A stretch of DNA of 64,000 nucleotides from Botryotinia globosa (GCA_014898425.1 RCSZ01000009.1:744001-808000), one strand, 5' to 3'; shown: positions 1 to 12,647, numbered from the stretch's first letter. The notes: generated by a model not told the origin, from the sequence alone. Made by a program: numbers and translations.

Positions 1-3000
1 ACCCGCTTGGTCAACAATGATGGACGGTCCTCTGCATTCTCTAGCAAAACTGCTGCTACGTCGAAATTCATAGTCCGAAAAGCCTTAAAAACTGCTTCCT
101 CTGTGATCAAACCATCCAAAGATCCTCTTGCACGAAGAATGGCATTCAAAGTCGCAAACCCCTGGAACAGGAAGCCGGCTACACTTTCAACATGGGAACT
201 CCTGATCATTTCAGTGCCACAAGAATCCAAAACAAAGGTGACGGCTTTAATGTCTACGGATGCGTGGAACAGCGAGTCAAGAACCTCCTGGTTGACAAAC
301 TGGATCCCCTTCAAATGAAGTATTACTTTCCAAACCTCGTGAGATCGAGGCTTTGTATTAATCACTATCTCTCGTGTTAGGACATCATGACCGAATTGCT
401 TTATAAGATATGCGAGGGTCTTAGAGTCAATGCTTTCCAGGGCACTCCCAACAATTTGCTCGGTTATCGAGCTGACCTCTTTAAATTCAAACACATTCTT
501 GACGGTTTCACAAGAATCATTGCGAACAACTCCTGCTACCATTTCTTCATCAAAAGTCTCTTCGTCCATAAGGTCAAGAACTTGAGCCAGCTCATCCAGA
601 CCTACGGCTTTGATTCTGTACTCAAAAATCTTTGCGGATATTGGTAACTCGTTGGAAGCTCTGTAAAGAATCTTCAAAGCTCGCAATGGATCAGGATGGG
701 CGCCGGTACTCAAATGTGTTTCAAGCTGATTGAGGAAATGGGTCCGACTCTTCTCGTGATTGAGGAGGAAATTTTCTACCTCCAAACGACCTTCAAGTTG
801 CTGTGAGCTGCCATTCCTGATATTCACCCAGTACATCATGTCTTCAACAGGAGTCTGGCCATATCTTGTGAACCGAATTCTGTGTCGTTTACGAGTGAAG
901 GATTTCTGAGTAGGATTAGCTCCAAGGTCTAGAAGATACTTCACTGAATCAGGGCTGCCATTCCTAATCGCCACAAGAAGAGGGGTAAGATCATCACGTA
1001 ACCGCGCATCGACTTCTTATGATTTTTGAGCCCGTTCTCCAAAATTTCAGGAAGATCGAAGACTGCTCCCAGTATCATAAGACGACCTTTAGAAGGCTGA
1101 TCTGATCGTGGAAGATTGGCCATCACTTCGTCTGCGATCTCCGCGATCTGTTTCGCCATGCTTCCTGAATATTTATGAGCGTCGACTTGAGAGAACCACC
1201 ACCGTAATGGAGGGCTTAGCTTGGCACCAAGAATAAAACGTTTATAGAGAGGTTCTCCACATCTTCTTTTGGGGATGGAGTTTTTGGCGTGGTAGGCCCA
1301 ATAAGAGATGGAATATGTTTGAAAAGTAAAAGTCTCTCGGTTCAGGCCCCTTACCCGGTCTCTTGGGGTAGCCTCTGAACCTTGCTTGCAACCTTGATTG
1401 GCAACTTAATTGATCCTCTCTTGCGCCATGAAAGCTAGACAGATCTTCATCGCGAAAAGGTGACATTCTTCATATTGGAACTCGACTTTTACAGCGCAAT
1501 GATTGGTGAGATACTCCTCGACCGATAAGTGAGCGAATCGAAAATTGCCTTCCGAACTTTGAATAACAAAGTTGCTGCAGCACTAGTTGAAACCAGGTTA
1601 GTGTTTATTATAATGCTGCGCCATCATACAAGATTTATCTTACATGTGCAAGACAACTTTTGTGCTCAAAGGACTTCGCATTATTCTCTGAAGTTTAGGA
1701 TCATGATCAAGCGACAGCTCAGTGACTTTAAGCACCTCGTCTGCGGGCATTGCAGTTTTGCAGCACAATAATCACTTACACACTGACTTGAAGACGCTAG
1801 TATTGTAAGCTCCTGGCTTTGTATTTATCGAGTATACCGTTTCATATGCACTATTCAAGGACTGTTCCAAGGAAGTGTTCCGATTTTCGATATTTAACAG
1901 CTGGATCTCAATATTCTCGGGTAAAAATGTTTGAGTTTCGATCGGAAACATTATTGCAAGTTGCAAGGTGACCCATTTGAACCTAAGATTGCGTCAGTCA
2001 CTCTGAATGCGCCGGATAGGCATACAACCCACATTCCACCAGCAAAATTTGATAGAACTCGCACTATCTGATCCATGAGTTGTCGCTTGGTCTCCTCGTC
2101 ATTAGAATCAATGTCTTCCTCTTTAAATCTTACTTCGTTCTCAATGTACTCAGACATATCCTTCAATGTATCTTCGGTGGTCAAAATAAGGCCTTCTGAT
2201 GCAGTGAAAACCTTGTCCACATCTACATTCAATCGACTTGGAAAAACGAACTTGATACCATCAAGCTGCTTGACCTGAAGCTTTCTCAATGTTGCTAGAA
2301 GTTTGCTGAAATCGACGCATTCGTCAAGGGCATCTATGACGATGATAACTTTACTGACTCGTTGACACAATTTTAGAAGCGTGGCCGACCACTCGTCGGT
2401 TGTCGGTATAGTATGGTTGGGTGGTTTTGCATCATCAAACATGGCAACGATGCTAGCTTCTATTGCGTTGCCATCTAAAGTCCATGCCAGCTGGGACACC
2501 AGACTTCGAATAACATCATCTGATGTTGTTGGTGAGATGCAATAGAAATAAATCATGCGCTGATCATGTTGTCTGGCTACATCAGAATAGAACGATTCAA
2601 TGATGGTAGACATGATTGAAGTCTTTCCAGTTCCAACAGTCCCTCGCAGCCAAAAAGCAGGCACTACATTTTGATGCAGCCATTTGGTGTATTTGTCGAT
2701 AATCCATTCTCCGGCATGTGGGTACTGCGAAAGTAATTGTCGAGCCGTGTAGTGCTGTGAGATGTATAGTTTATCAGATACCGATTGAATGATTTCAAGA
2801 TTTTTTCATCGGTTCTGTCTAGCTGCAAAATCATCTCTCGTAGTTAGTTTTCGAATCGCTTTTGGTTTTGCGAGTCATTTAGTTGTAGATTGCTCATAGA
2901 ACTGTTCCTGTAGTCTTCGACCTCGCTGAGCAACTTTTTCCACTCATCTTTCCCGACAATCGATGCAGCGTATCTTGAAATTGTGCTTCTGTTGAAATTA

Positions 3001-3623
3001 TAGATTGCGGTCATCTCATACCGAAGTATCTTCCAGTACAGAGTCAAGATTGATTCCTTCAATTGCTTCTCCGATTTGTCTTGTGAGAGATTGAGATAGT
3101 CCCAGTTGAAGGACGTAAATTGTTGGACGATCTCTGCGACTTTTTGTAGCCCATTCAATGCCGCCTCTTGTTCTTCGGAATGATTCAAAATGAGCTATGA
3201 AAATCAGCTCCGGTCGAGAGAGGGTGATATCACACCTACCGGTAATATAACTGACACACAGGCCCATGGAATTCCCGCATGAACGGGATCAAGTCCAGCG
3301 GCTGTGTCTCCAATTGGCTTGATCAATTTGAAGATTTTGACAATCTTATCAAACTGTGGTCCAATTTTGATTGCTTTCTTGCGCCAATACAACACCCATT
3401 GCTTGTCCTCCATTATACGACGCTTTTTAAAGAGTAAGTCGCCAAGCTCTTGTTCTTGTCCCACATTGTTTTTGACATTGGAATCCTTTTTCATGATCGA
3501 CTGCAATCTTTCGTATAGATCTGAATCTTCGAGCTTGAATTTCTCATATGCTTCTTTCCATAAAATGTCATTCTGATTTTTCAACGCTATTGAGGTTGCT
3601 GATGATTCTTGCATGGACGCCAT
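1..3623 (-). pseudogene. NACHT-ankyrin NLR-type gene, broken and running off the left edge
   Basis: Fungal NLR (STAND P-loop ATPase) of the kind linked to non-self recognition. The start is the ATG at 3623. An N-terminal NWD NACHT-N type helical domain runs to about 2850 and ends its first part in DPVHAGIPW, followed by a 45-nt intron at 3195-3239. The NACHT domain follows: Walker A GTVGTGKTS at about 2617-2643 and Walker B IDALDEC near 2320-2340. An intron at 1983-2032 rejoins the frame as MFKWVTLQL. The conserved FAHLSVEEYL motif lies near 1501-1545, then ankyrin-like repeats (for example DDLTPLLVAI near 980-1000) continue open to base 1. Lesions seen: TAA at 2844-2846; a one-base loss in the T6 run 2801-2806 (A6 on the coding strand); TAA at 1406-1408 (CAA to TAA would explain it); and a frameshift near 1011-1020. 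Upstream and downstream frames are clearly homologous, so this is a pseudogene unless the assembly is wrong. Family call is firm; exact exon joins between 1575 and 1790 are not. Confidence 0.85.
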
Positions 3624-3995
3624 TATCGCGCATCGTTTGCCAAATCACTGCTGAGACGAATGAAGAGACACGAACTCCATATTTCTACCAACCTGCGTCT
3701 TTCGTTGCGCATTTCGCTTATCGGTATCGACAAATAATTCTGTGGACCTGCGAAGGGAATTGGAAATAAAGTGACCGCACAACAACAATATTGCACTGGG
3801 AAAGGAGCATCGATCCGCATCTGCCAAGCTTGCAGACTTGATGCTTTATCTCATGCGCCTATCATGCGTTCTTCCTCCGAGTATCAAGACTCTCGATAAA
3901 CTCGTATTAATTAAGATCTAAATAGTCCTACGTCAACATTACCGCATCCAACCCTCAGCTTCACGATTGTTTGGACAAATTTTGTGCATTATTCT

Positions 3996-5778
3996 TCAAA
4001 CCGCTGCTGGCTGACATCCTTCCTGTTCCAAGTCCAGGCCTTGAGTAAGGAGAGAAGTAATAAGACTCAGACCTCCAAACCCTGCCATCATATAGGAAAT
4101 AGTCTTAAAGCACCCAAGATAAACTCTCAAAACGGCATCCAGGACCTTTGGGGATATTTCCAGAGATCTCAGCTCTGGAATGAAGAAAACAGCTTTACTT
4201 GGGTTATGGATCTGAGGAAGAGATCCTGTCAATTCAATAGAAGCAATGGAAGCAGAAAAGACGGAATTAAATATCGTTGATGCAACTGTAAGTCCGATGA
4301 GACCTCCAAACATTCGAATTGTCAGGAAAAGTCCGATTGCCAAGCCGGTATCATCGATATTTTTCACGCTGGCCTGAATAGGGAGCAGAAGAAGACGCAG
4401 TAAGGACACGCCCATTCCCCAAAGAATTGGAAGGCCAAAAAGTGGCGATGGCGAAGATTCAACGTCAAAAAGTGCTGGCAATCTGGTTCTCAAGACTATG
4501 ATAACCCAGTCAAATCGTATGATCCATACATATCCACCAACGACCGAGACCATCATCATCGAGATAGCTGCGAATACTACACTAATGATGACGGTGGGAA
4601 GTAAGGAGACAGCAGATCGGATGGCTGTCTCGAGCTCCATGGCCTGGCAAAACAAAGGCAGATACTGTAACAGCGAGATCAGGAGCATGCCATGCACGAA
4701 GGCCACCGCCAAGGTCATGTTTGCAGTTCTCGAGTGGAAGAGACGATGGGGCAGAATGGGCATATTGGGCTTAGCTTCATATACCACAAATATAACAAGC
4801 AAAGCGGCACCTAGAAGTATTGGGAGGAGTGTTTGCCACGACTTCCATGGGAAGAGTGAGCCAGCCCAGCGGAGTGGTAAAACGAAAATGGTGATACCAG
4901 TTACAGCCAGCATCATACCAATCCAATCCAATTTCTTTAGGTTGGCAGAAAAAATTTCATCGAGCTCAACAGGTCGTAAATGGAGAAAGAAAACAATAAG
5001 AGGCGCGCTGATTCCTAATATTGGCAAGTTCACCCATCCAATCCATCTCCAGCTTGCATAGTTGCTAAAAATGGCTCCAATTGACGGTCTGAGAATATTC
5101 CCTACGGCATTGGGGATTGCCATTAGTCCAAGATAGAATGAACGTTCCTTCAACGTTGTAATATCCGGAAGTGTAATTTCCACAAGCACATCGATTCCTC
5201 CCCGCCAAATCTTTGAAGCACTCGACCGACGATAATGGTATTAATGTCCTTTGCAAGAGCAAAGACGATTGAGCCGATGAAAAAGAATGCCATGCATACA
5301 TAGAAGGATGGCTTTCGACCGAAGACATCTGATATACTGGCCCAAAGTGGTTGCATGACGAGACCACACAGAGTATAGGACATGTTAGCCCAGAAGCTCT
5401 GCAGACTTTCGCCATGTAATCCTTCTGCTACAGTCTAAATGATGAATGAGCATTAGCATAGTCTTATGATTTTTTATAGGAAGATAGAAGCTTGAGATAG
5501 TTGCGGTATAAGGAGGTGAGGAATCTAGAGGGGCTCACTGGGAGGGCAATTCCAAGAGACGTTGCATCCATTTGGAAAACAAACATACTGGCAGCGAGGC
5601 CTATAAAAGCAAGCTTAAAAGATAGTGGCTTTTTGGGTCTTCCTTCGATGATGGCTTCGTCGACATTTTCAAGACTCGTTTCTTGCAGTGAACCATCAAC
5701 ATGATTGGTTGTGACTTCCGTCACTTCTGCCACTGTTTTTGGATCCTGACTCGATTTTTCTTCAAGAGATGTAGCCAT
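3996..5778 (-). pseudogene. MFS multidrug-type exporter with one-base frameshift
   Basis: Major facilitator superfamily transporter of the fungal drug/toxin exporter type; plasma membrane proton antiport is expected for the family, substrate unknown. The start is the ATG at 5778. Exon 1 is 5778-5539, the intron 5435-5538 (GTGAGC..TAG), exon 2 5434-3996. A polar N-terminus precedes the first membrane span (LAFIGLAASMFVFQMDATSL). Later come SDVFGRKPSFY (loop 2-3 motif A type), GRVLQ, SWRWIGWVNLPI and about a dozen hydrophobic segments to a full C-terminus. Between GRVLQRFGG and DVLVEITLPDITTLKER the frame slips. Exon 2 is 1439 nt, one short of a multiple of three, so a single base is missing in the C/G run near 5198-5204. 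Restoring one base would give about 559 residues, the usual family size. It is either a recent pseudogene or a homopolymer error. Confidence 0.82.
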
Positions 5779-6614
5779 CACGACGGTGGTATTGGTGTCA
5801 ATTTGATTCGTATTTTACAATACAAAGTTTGGAAAGGTTTTGGCAATTCCATAATATACTCCGTAAGTCTTAATATAAGGAGCCAGAAAGTCGTGTGTAC
5901 CTTGCACTCTAAACCATGTACCCCTGAGTAAATCTTCGTGGTTTTTGGTACCTCACACGTGATGTAGGTACTGAGCAAGCACTAGCTTGAAAACCTGACT
6001 TCCGGCACTACCGTTAATTTCAAAGACGATAACATCCGCGATGCTCTAGGTCTTGTCAATAAAATCACTTAGATTTCTATATGCGCATTGCAATATCTAG
6101 GAATTCGAAAAGGGAGAACTCTGTGTAACGAGGTAGATAGAGATGTTACATGAGCGACATCCGCCGGGACCCCCACTCTCGACTACTTCACGTAGCCGAA
6201 ATGAGAGACCGGGATTGACCAGCCTCTAGAAGGAAATTTATGTCTATATTTTGTGGATTCGCTGTACGATAAAGATAACCAAAAATTGTTCTCGAAATAG
6301 AGGATTTCTAAATCTTTGTTTGGTTGTTTCAGGTCTTGACACCTTATCTGATATGGATCTGTGATTCAGGGACATCGAGAGCCGTCAAATGCCGCCAGGT
6401 TTTTTCGGCCACGTAGAGCCTCCCTGTCTCAGATCATCAAAATGATTGGCTTCCATTTCACCAACAGACACAGCTGCCGCAAAAGACTCCAATTTGCATA
6501 CCTAATGAAAGCAATGTCGATCGTCTCGTAGATCTCAACAAAACTTGCTTTTTTGATGATGTAGGTATATATGCTCATGACGATAAAAGAAGATGGTCTC
6601 TTCAGCTTGCAAAA
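5779..6614. other. Divergent intergenic region, MFS / GH5
   Basis: Upstream DNA of both the MFS gene (leftward) and the GH5 gene (rightward), 836 bp. It holds a CACGTG palindrome near 5956-5961 and a GC-richer patch at about 6165-6225 that stands out from its AT-rich surroundings. I recognise no gene here; short open frames look like chance. Confidence 0.5.
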
Positions 6615-8273
6615 ATGACCGAACCTAGCAGTCGTGCGAAAAAAATTCGATTGAAGATGAAGAAACTCGTTCAAAAAGCAAAGGATCATATACGCTCTGG
6701 TTCATCCTCTTCTCAGACTTCCCCTTCGGATTCTGCCCGCCTCGTTAATAATATCCATCAATCTCGCCCCTCCACTATCTCTCCGCCCACCGTTAGTGAA
6801 ATTCTCCGCTATCGTTACCACTTTGGTGTCAATCTTGGTTCAATTTTTGTTCTCGAACCATGGCTTTTTCCTAAATTTGTAGGAGGTGCATCTTCGGAGC
6901 TCGATGCTGTAACTTCTTCTGTTAATAGTAATGGTGTGGAAGCTACCCGGCAAAAATGGGAGGCACATTGGAAAAATGCCGTTACCGATCAAGCTTTCGG
7001 ATGGTTGGCCAAATCGGCAAAAGGAACTAGTATCCGATTACCGGTCGGATATTTCACTCTCGGACCAGAGTTCTGTGTCGGGACACCCTTTGAGAGTGCC
7101 AAAGACGTCTATCAAAATTCCTGGATGATGGTGAAAGAGTTCATCACTCGGGCTCGTGCTCTTGGAGTGGGGGTTCTGGTTGACTTCCACGCGCTACCTG
7201 GAGGTGCAAATACAGACATGCATTCGGGATCCAGTACCGGAAAAGCAGAACTCTGGAGTTCTAAGAAGAATCTAGAGCTTGCGAAAAGGGCGCTTTTGTT
7301 CATCGCAAAAGAATGTAAGGAGTTGGATGGGGTAATCGGTATACAGCTCTGTAACGAAGCATGCTGGGATGCTGGAAAGAAAGGAATGTATGATTTCTAC
7401 ACCTCCGTCATTCAATCCATCTCCGAGATCGACTCTGAAGTACCCATCTACATAAGTGATGCATGGGATCTTTCTTCTGCTTTGAAGTGGACCAAAGAAC
7501 GAGACTGGAAATCTGGAAAGGTTGCCAGCAACCCCGTCGTCATTGACACACACAAATACTACACGTTTGCAGAGAAGCATCGCTCACAAAGCGCCCAAGA
7601 GCTAATCCATCGAATACCTACTGAACTCAGCGAACTGCCTAATTGTAGCCCAAGCGCCACACATCTCTCATCTGGTGGAGAAACACAAATTATAATTGGC
7701 GAATACAGTTGCGTTCTTGACGACAAAAGCTGGGCAAAATCTCCACCTGCCATGAAAGAAGAATTAACTCGGGAATTCGGACGATATCAATGCAACAAAT
7801 GGACGGAGGGGTGTAGTGCGGGAAGTTATTTCTGGACATGGAAGATGGAGTGGATGGATGGAGGTGGCTGGGGATTTGTGGAACAGGTTAAGAAGGCGAA
7901 TATAATTGCTCCGGCTTATATGAGCTGGTCGGTGGAAGAAGTCAAAGAGAAATTGATGAAAGCAGAAATGCAGAAGGATGAGATTATGCAGAAGATGGTG
8001 AGGGACCATATAAATTATTGGACACATGAAGATCCTGGAAAGGAGTTCCGGCATGACTTGTATGAAAAGGGGTGGAAGGTTGGGTGGGAGGACGCAGCGG
8101 CATTTTTTGAGTGGAGGGGAGAAAAGGGCGGAGCAGATAGACTTGGATCTTTAGAAATTTGGATCAAAAAGCGACTGATAGAGTCTGGAGAGCGAGGAGA
8201 GTTCTTGTGGGAATTGGAACAAGGGCTCAGATGGGGTGTCAGAGAGTTTGAGAATTGTGTTGAGATGTCTTGA
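6615..8273 (+). CDS. GH5 family glycoside hydrolase (exo-beta-1,3-glucanase-like), intracellular
   Basis: Single-exon gene of 552 residues. The first ~60 residues are Lys/Ser/Pro-rich and not a signal peptide, so a cytosolic enzyme is inferred. The (beta/alpha)8 GH5 fold is indicated by FGVNLGSIF near residue 70, SIRLPVGYFTLGP near 140, GVLVDFHALPGG near 187, the acid/base glutamate in LCNEACW (E248), and the nucleophile glutamate in IIGEYSC (E363), followed by GSYFWTWKMEW. Both catalytic acids are present and no lesion is seen. The family retaining mechanism hydrolyses beta-glucans; the true substrate of this cytosolic fungal subgroup is not established from sequence. The ATG at 6615 has a good A-rich context. 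The gene is divergent to the broken MFS gene. A charged C-terminal extension of about 100 residues (EEVKEKL..) follows the catalytic domain. Confidence 0.88.
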   Translation: MTEPSSRAKKIRLKMKKLVQKAKDHIRSGSSSSQTSPSDSARLVNNIHQSRPSTISPPTVSEILRYRYHFGVNLGSIFVLEPWLFPKFVGGASSELDAVTSSVNSNGVEATRQKWEAHWKNAVTDQAFGWLAKSAKGTSIRLPVGYFTLGPEFCVGTPFESAKDVYQNSWMMVKEFITRARALGVGVLVDFHALPGGANTDMHSGSSTGKAELWSSKKNLELAKRALLFIAKECKELDGVIGIQLCNEACWDAGKKGMYDFYTSVIQSISEIDSEVPIYISDAWDLSSALKWTKERDWKSGKVASNPVVIDTHKYYTFAEKHRSQSAQELIHRIPTELSELPNCSPSATHLSSGGETQIIIGEYSCVLDDKSWAKSPPAMKEELTREFGRYQCNKWTEGCSAGSYFWTWKMEWMDGGGWGFVEQVKKANIIAPAYMSWSVEEVKEKLMKAEMQKDEIMQKMVRDHINYWTHEDPGKEFRHDLYEKGWKVGWEDAAAFFEWRGEKGGADRLGSLEIWIKKRLIESGERGEFLWELEQGLRWGVREFENCVEMS

Positions 8274-8280
8274 GCTTTAA

Positions 8281-8352
8281 GTGGGAAGCAGAAAGATTGT
8301 GGGAAGCAGAAAGATTGTGGGAAGCAGAAAGATTGTGGGAAGCAGAAAGATT
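8281..8352. repeat. Four exact tandem copies of an 18-bp unit
   Basis: The unit GTGGGAAGCAGAAAGATT occurs four times without mismatch, beginning seven bases after the GH5 stop codon, so it lies in the presumed 3' UTR. Confidence 0.95.
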
Positions 8353-9442
8353 GCTAAGCTGAAGCGTATAGGGAATAGAGGCTCATGCTGCGTGTCTTCA
8401 CAAAAAAGCTTTTAGATCACCGATATAAAATTTCTATCAGAATTCCATTTTGCTTGATCTCACCAATCGCCAACTTCTATTCCCAATTCCCTTGGGGGGG
8501 CGAAGTTATGTCACCTGCCATGAAGCTCCTCCGGCCTTCGCTTGAGCCTAGTAACGTGGGGTTCCTTCCGAGCGATGGAGCTATATAACCTGCAAAAAGT
8601 TCGCGATGGCAGGTATTCGTGTGGGTGGTATACCCTGCCAAGATTGAAGAAAGCATAGCGCCGATGTCGCCATCCCAAAGCGAGGAGCTCGTATGTATCC
8701 TCATATCCAATAGACGAGCTCCCTTTGCTTGAGTCAATGAGATTCTTCGCTTTAGCCTTGTAGGTTCAATCATATTGCAATTCCAAGATCCTCTTGCGAA
8801 GTTCAACTACCACTACCTAGGTATGTAGAACCAGGCTAGCAATCGTTATCAAGCACGTGACATATTACATAACATCCAACCTAAGGTTACCGAACCCGAA
8901 CCCACCACGTTTTGTCAACTCGCAATTTCAGTGGTCAACATAATCTGAGCAACATCAATAAAAGCCTCATAACCAATCGAATGAAGCACGCGACAGTTAT
9001 ATCGTCTTTGAGGGGCGTGAATTTCACAATTGATCTTCGATAAAGTTGCGCAAAGGTATGAGATTGTTTCCGATATCATTTCTAGCTGCCGGAAGTGCTA
9101 GTCTTTGGAATTGTTCAAAGATATAATGTAGGTCGTGTTGCAGCGAGATCAAATCCATTTGGTTCTTCTCTCCTTCGTTCATAATCCTCCAATTCTCTTG
9201 ATTTCTCCAAAGTTGAGTGAGATTATTCTATGTTTCCTAACATTTGACCACACTCAAGCTCTCTCCAAAGCGCCTCTTTCTCAAAAGTTCACATTTTACC
9301 ATATTTCAGTCATTTCTTATCCATATCTTGAAGTTATTTACCTCGATTTGAGTCAAGAGGGTCAATTTTGTCGTAATACGCGGTAGGACCTTCTATATTG
9401 AGCACAAGACCAAGTCAAGTTACCTAAATACCTCATTTTATA
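8353..9442. other. Intergenic region upstream of bHLH gene
   Basis: About 1.1 kb with no recognisable gene. It includes the palindromic TACCTAGGTA at about 8814-8823, a motif that recurs elsewhere in the window, and short open frames without family resemblance. It is the likely promoter and 5' UTR of the bHLH gene. Confidence 0.5.
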
Positions 9443-10621
9443 ATGCCGCGCCCAGCTCATCCTCCTACCCCGGCTTCGTCAACAGAAATCAAGGGAAAAG
9501 ATGGTTCGAATTATTCTTCACTACAGATGTCATTTGAACTTCCTCCTCCTGCTGTAGCAGGAGTGGAATCTCGACCAACCAGTTCCTCTACCCAAGCATC
9601 ATCTGCCTCCTCGTATCAACCCGCTTCCCCAATCTCTCCAGCCATTCCCGCAAGTGAAGCTGTTAAGCTTCGTCGAAGAACGGCTGCACAAACCACTGCG
9701 AAAGATTCCTTCGCACTACCGCCTCCGCCTACACGATCCCGAAAGATTATACAGATGAAACCGCGAGGGCAAAGTGATGAGAAAATGGATACACCCGCAG
9801 AGAATGCGAAGTCTGGTGGGAAACCTACCTCAAATACGCCCAAGAAGAAGCAGCCCTCCTCAACGAGTGTGGCTGGACGAAAGATTGCGAGGAAGACTGC
9901 ACATAGCTTGATTGAGCGTCGGAGGAGGTCAAAGATGAACGAGGAATTTGGTGTATTGAAAGACATGATACCGGCTTGCACGGGAGAAATGCATAAGTTA
10001 GCAATTCTACAAGTGAGTACAAAGTAGATATTTCATCTATTTTCACATGCTAATATCGGATAGGCATCCATCGATTATGTGAGATATCTCGAAGATTGTG
10101 TTTCCAAGCTGAAGGCCGAGAATGCTCGGGGCAACTTCTCTACAAACACGGGAGAATTCACGTTACCGCCATCAGCACATCGTGGGAGCTATGATCCGTC
10201 ACGTCATGAATATTCCACACGTGAAACAGAAGAAGATATAGAAATGGCTGGGTCCGAAAACCCATCTACCAATTACACCACACCTACACCCCCATCCCAA
10301 CAAACATCGCCCGCCATGCTCCCACAAGATTCTCGTCAAAGACTGGATTCATATTCCTCGTACTCAACAGAATCTCGTCATTATAGCCTCAGTACCTCAT
10401 CGACCACATCTCCCGCTTTAGGCTCTTCAGTCTATGATTATGCTCGAAGTATTGCGTCGGTAGGATCGGCACTCACGAGTCCTGCTCTCATACCGCAAAG
10501 AGACCAAAGAGATATAGATGAGGAAGCAAGTGCGGCGTTATTGATGCTTAATTCAGATCGTAGAGGTACGTGCTTTAGTGGGGTTCGAGGAATGAGTGTT
10601 AAGGATCTACTGAGCTCTTGA
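9443..10621 (+). CDS. bHLH transcription factor (Esc1-like)
   Basis: Two exons (9443-10012 and 10064-10621) joined by a 51-nt intron with GTGAGT donor and a TGCTAAT-type branch site; 375 residues. The first ~150 residues are low-complexity Ser/Pro/Thr with basic patches. The basic region reads RKTAHSLIERRRRSKMNEEF, followed by helix 1, a loop (CTGEMHKLAIL) and helix 2 (ASIDYVRYLEDCVSKL), which spans the splice junction. The His, Glu and Arg positions typical of E-box (CACGTG-class) binding are present. The C-terminal half is Ser/Thr/Pro-rich with no known domain. Role: nuclear DNA-binding regulator, dimeric. Resemblance is to the fission yeast Esc1-like group; target genes cannot be read from the sequence. 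The splice restores the helix exactly, so the model is well supported. Confidence 0.92.
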
Positions 10622-12590
10622 GCAACACGGGATGGGGTTGGAATATCATATTTAGCGTTTCCTTATCACAGGGGAGTTTCGGAAATGGAAGACGTTAGGT
10701 TAATATTCTTCAAGGCGATTGGTTGGCTGTTTGAAAATTCTAATTTCCGGTTGGAGTTTCTTTTGAAAAAGAAGCAGGAATTACGAGCATGGTTGCAGGT
10801 TGCTACGGGATTGAGGTTTCCGTCAACTTTGGATACAGTCAACGAAGGGATGAAACAATAATAAAGCTTTGAAGCTAATCGGCTATGAATTGTAAACGAT
10901 GTGATTGCAAGATACCTTTGAAAAGACACGACTTGTTTACACACTGGCTTTTCACTTGAGGGTGAGAGGTTAATCAGAAGAATGCAGGTGTTAAATCTCT
11001 GATCACAATGTGGATATTCAACCATGCTTATCTGAAGTGTTTGGAATAATCAAATGAGAAGGTTGTCCCAAAAGCTTTCGTCTGAAGTCCCAAAGTTACA
11101 CAGTTGAAGAATCCGCTTCTAATTCAAGTGTCAAATTTAAGACTGACTACTAGGTACTCATCTCAGATGGAAACTGAGACCAAAAGATTCAACTTCAACT
11201 TCAGCACTTGAATACATCCATCCATCCAGCTGGACGTTGAATGGAAATTCATATCATACGATATGTATACAATGAATAGAGAAGAAAAGTATCCATAGTA
11301 TCGATCTAGAAGTGAGTGGGGAATGAAGGAGGGAGCGAAGAAAAGAATTCGGAAACACATTCTCGGAATCATCAATCAATCAGCAGGATGGGATATATAT
11401 ATATTCGTATATATATCCGAATCTTGTTCGGATTCCAATATTTCTTTTAATCTTCATTGTTTACTCTATGCTTTGTGCAAAAGAAGTCCATGCAAATAAA
11501 CGTAATCACACCGCCGATTCCCTACTTGACGATTGTCTATAACTTCTATCAGACACTCGTAATATCTGGCTTGTCTGAATGTATTATATCATCCTATATC
11601 TGTATATATTTAACATCAATAATTCATTCCAACTCGTCTGATCCTATTCATCAAATTACATTTTCTCTTTTCTGAATATTACTCATCCAATGTCAGCACG
11701 TAGTAAATATATCACTCATTGGGTAACGCAAGGAAGAAATATCATATTGAATGAAATACTTTATACATTGATCTCTGAATATCAAATAAGTGAATACATA
11801 GGTAGGTAGATAAGGAACATCTTCTTGTATTAGTTAATTGGTTAGCAGAATGAAATGAATATAGTATTGAATAATGTCTATATTTGAAAGCTTCTTTTAT
11901 TCTTCATTCTTATACTTTGTGTAGGAGTTATGGGATATACTTTTGAGATGAAATGTTATTAGTAATGATCAACATGATGAAATAAGTATATGCTCAACAA
12001 ATATATGTATGCGATTGTGTGGAAGGGAGGTGTGAACAAATGATAGTGATGTGTAGTTGTCATGAGATCTTTACTTATATCTATCAAGAATTACATGATA
12101 GAATATGATGAACACGCATTGGATATCATAATGGAGGGGAGTTGTAAGATATCTTTGCAAGTTATGTAGTGAAAACGAGTTGAAAAGAGGTTAAGAAGAG
12201 AAGAAGACACGGGAGAATGATGTAGAACTTGTAGAATACATGTGAATGCTCATGTACATTTGAGTAGGTGTTTTATATCTATATAGGATGGTTTGGACAA
12301 GATTGTATACGATTGTCATAATTTGAATGAGAAGGAAAGGAGAAAAGAGGAAAGGGGAAGAAGAGGAAGTGAGGATATTGAGGTAGACAATACTGCTGAG
12401 GAGAGTATAATTAAAGAGTTGAATAATGATAGAATTTTGAATATAAATGAGCAGTTGTACTAATAGGTTATAGAGATGAGATTTGTTCTTCTTCATTGAA
12501 AGAAAGATATCACTCGAAGATATGTCCTAATATCAGTTAGAATATATCATAAAGTAAAATGCATCACAAGGTAGAATATATTATAAGGCG

Positions 12591-12647
12591 ATATATTGTT
12601 GATGTAGTTTTAGTAAGGAAATTGAAAAACTAAGGGGTACCCCTTAC
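12591..12647 (+). repeat. Diverged direct repeat, copy 1
   Basis: Shares the core ATATNGTTGATNNNGTTTT..GAGAAAT-like pattern with the segment at 13714-13770, ending in an AAGGGGNNNCCTNT-like box. Spacing is about 1.1 kb. It was read by eye, so the limits are approximate. Confidence 0.5.

Noticed and set aside
4498..5061. 187-codon plus-strand frame opposite the MFS gene
   Set aside because: Antisense shadow of the transporter's hydrophobic exon.
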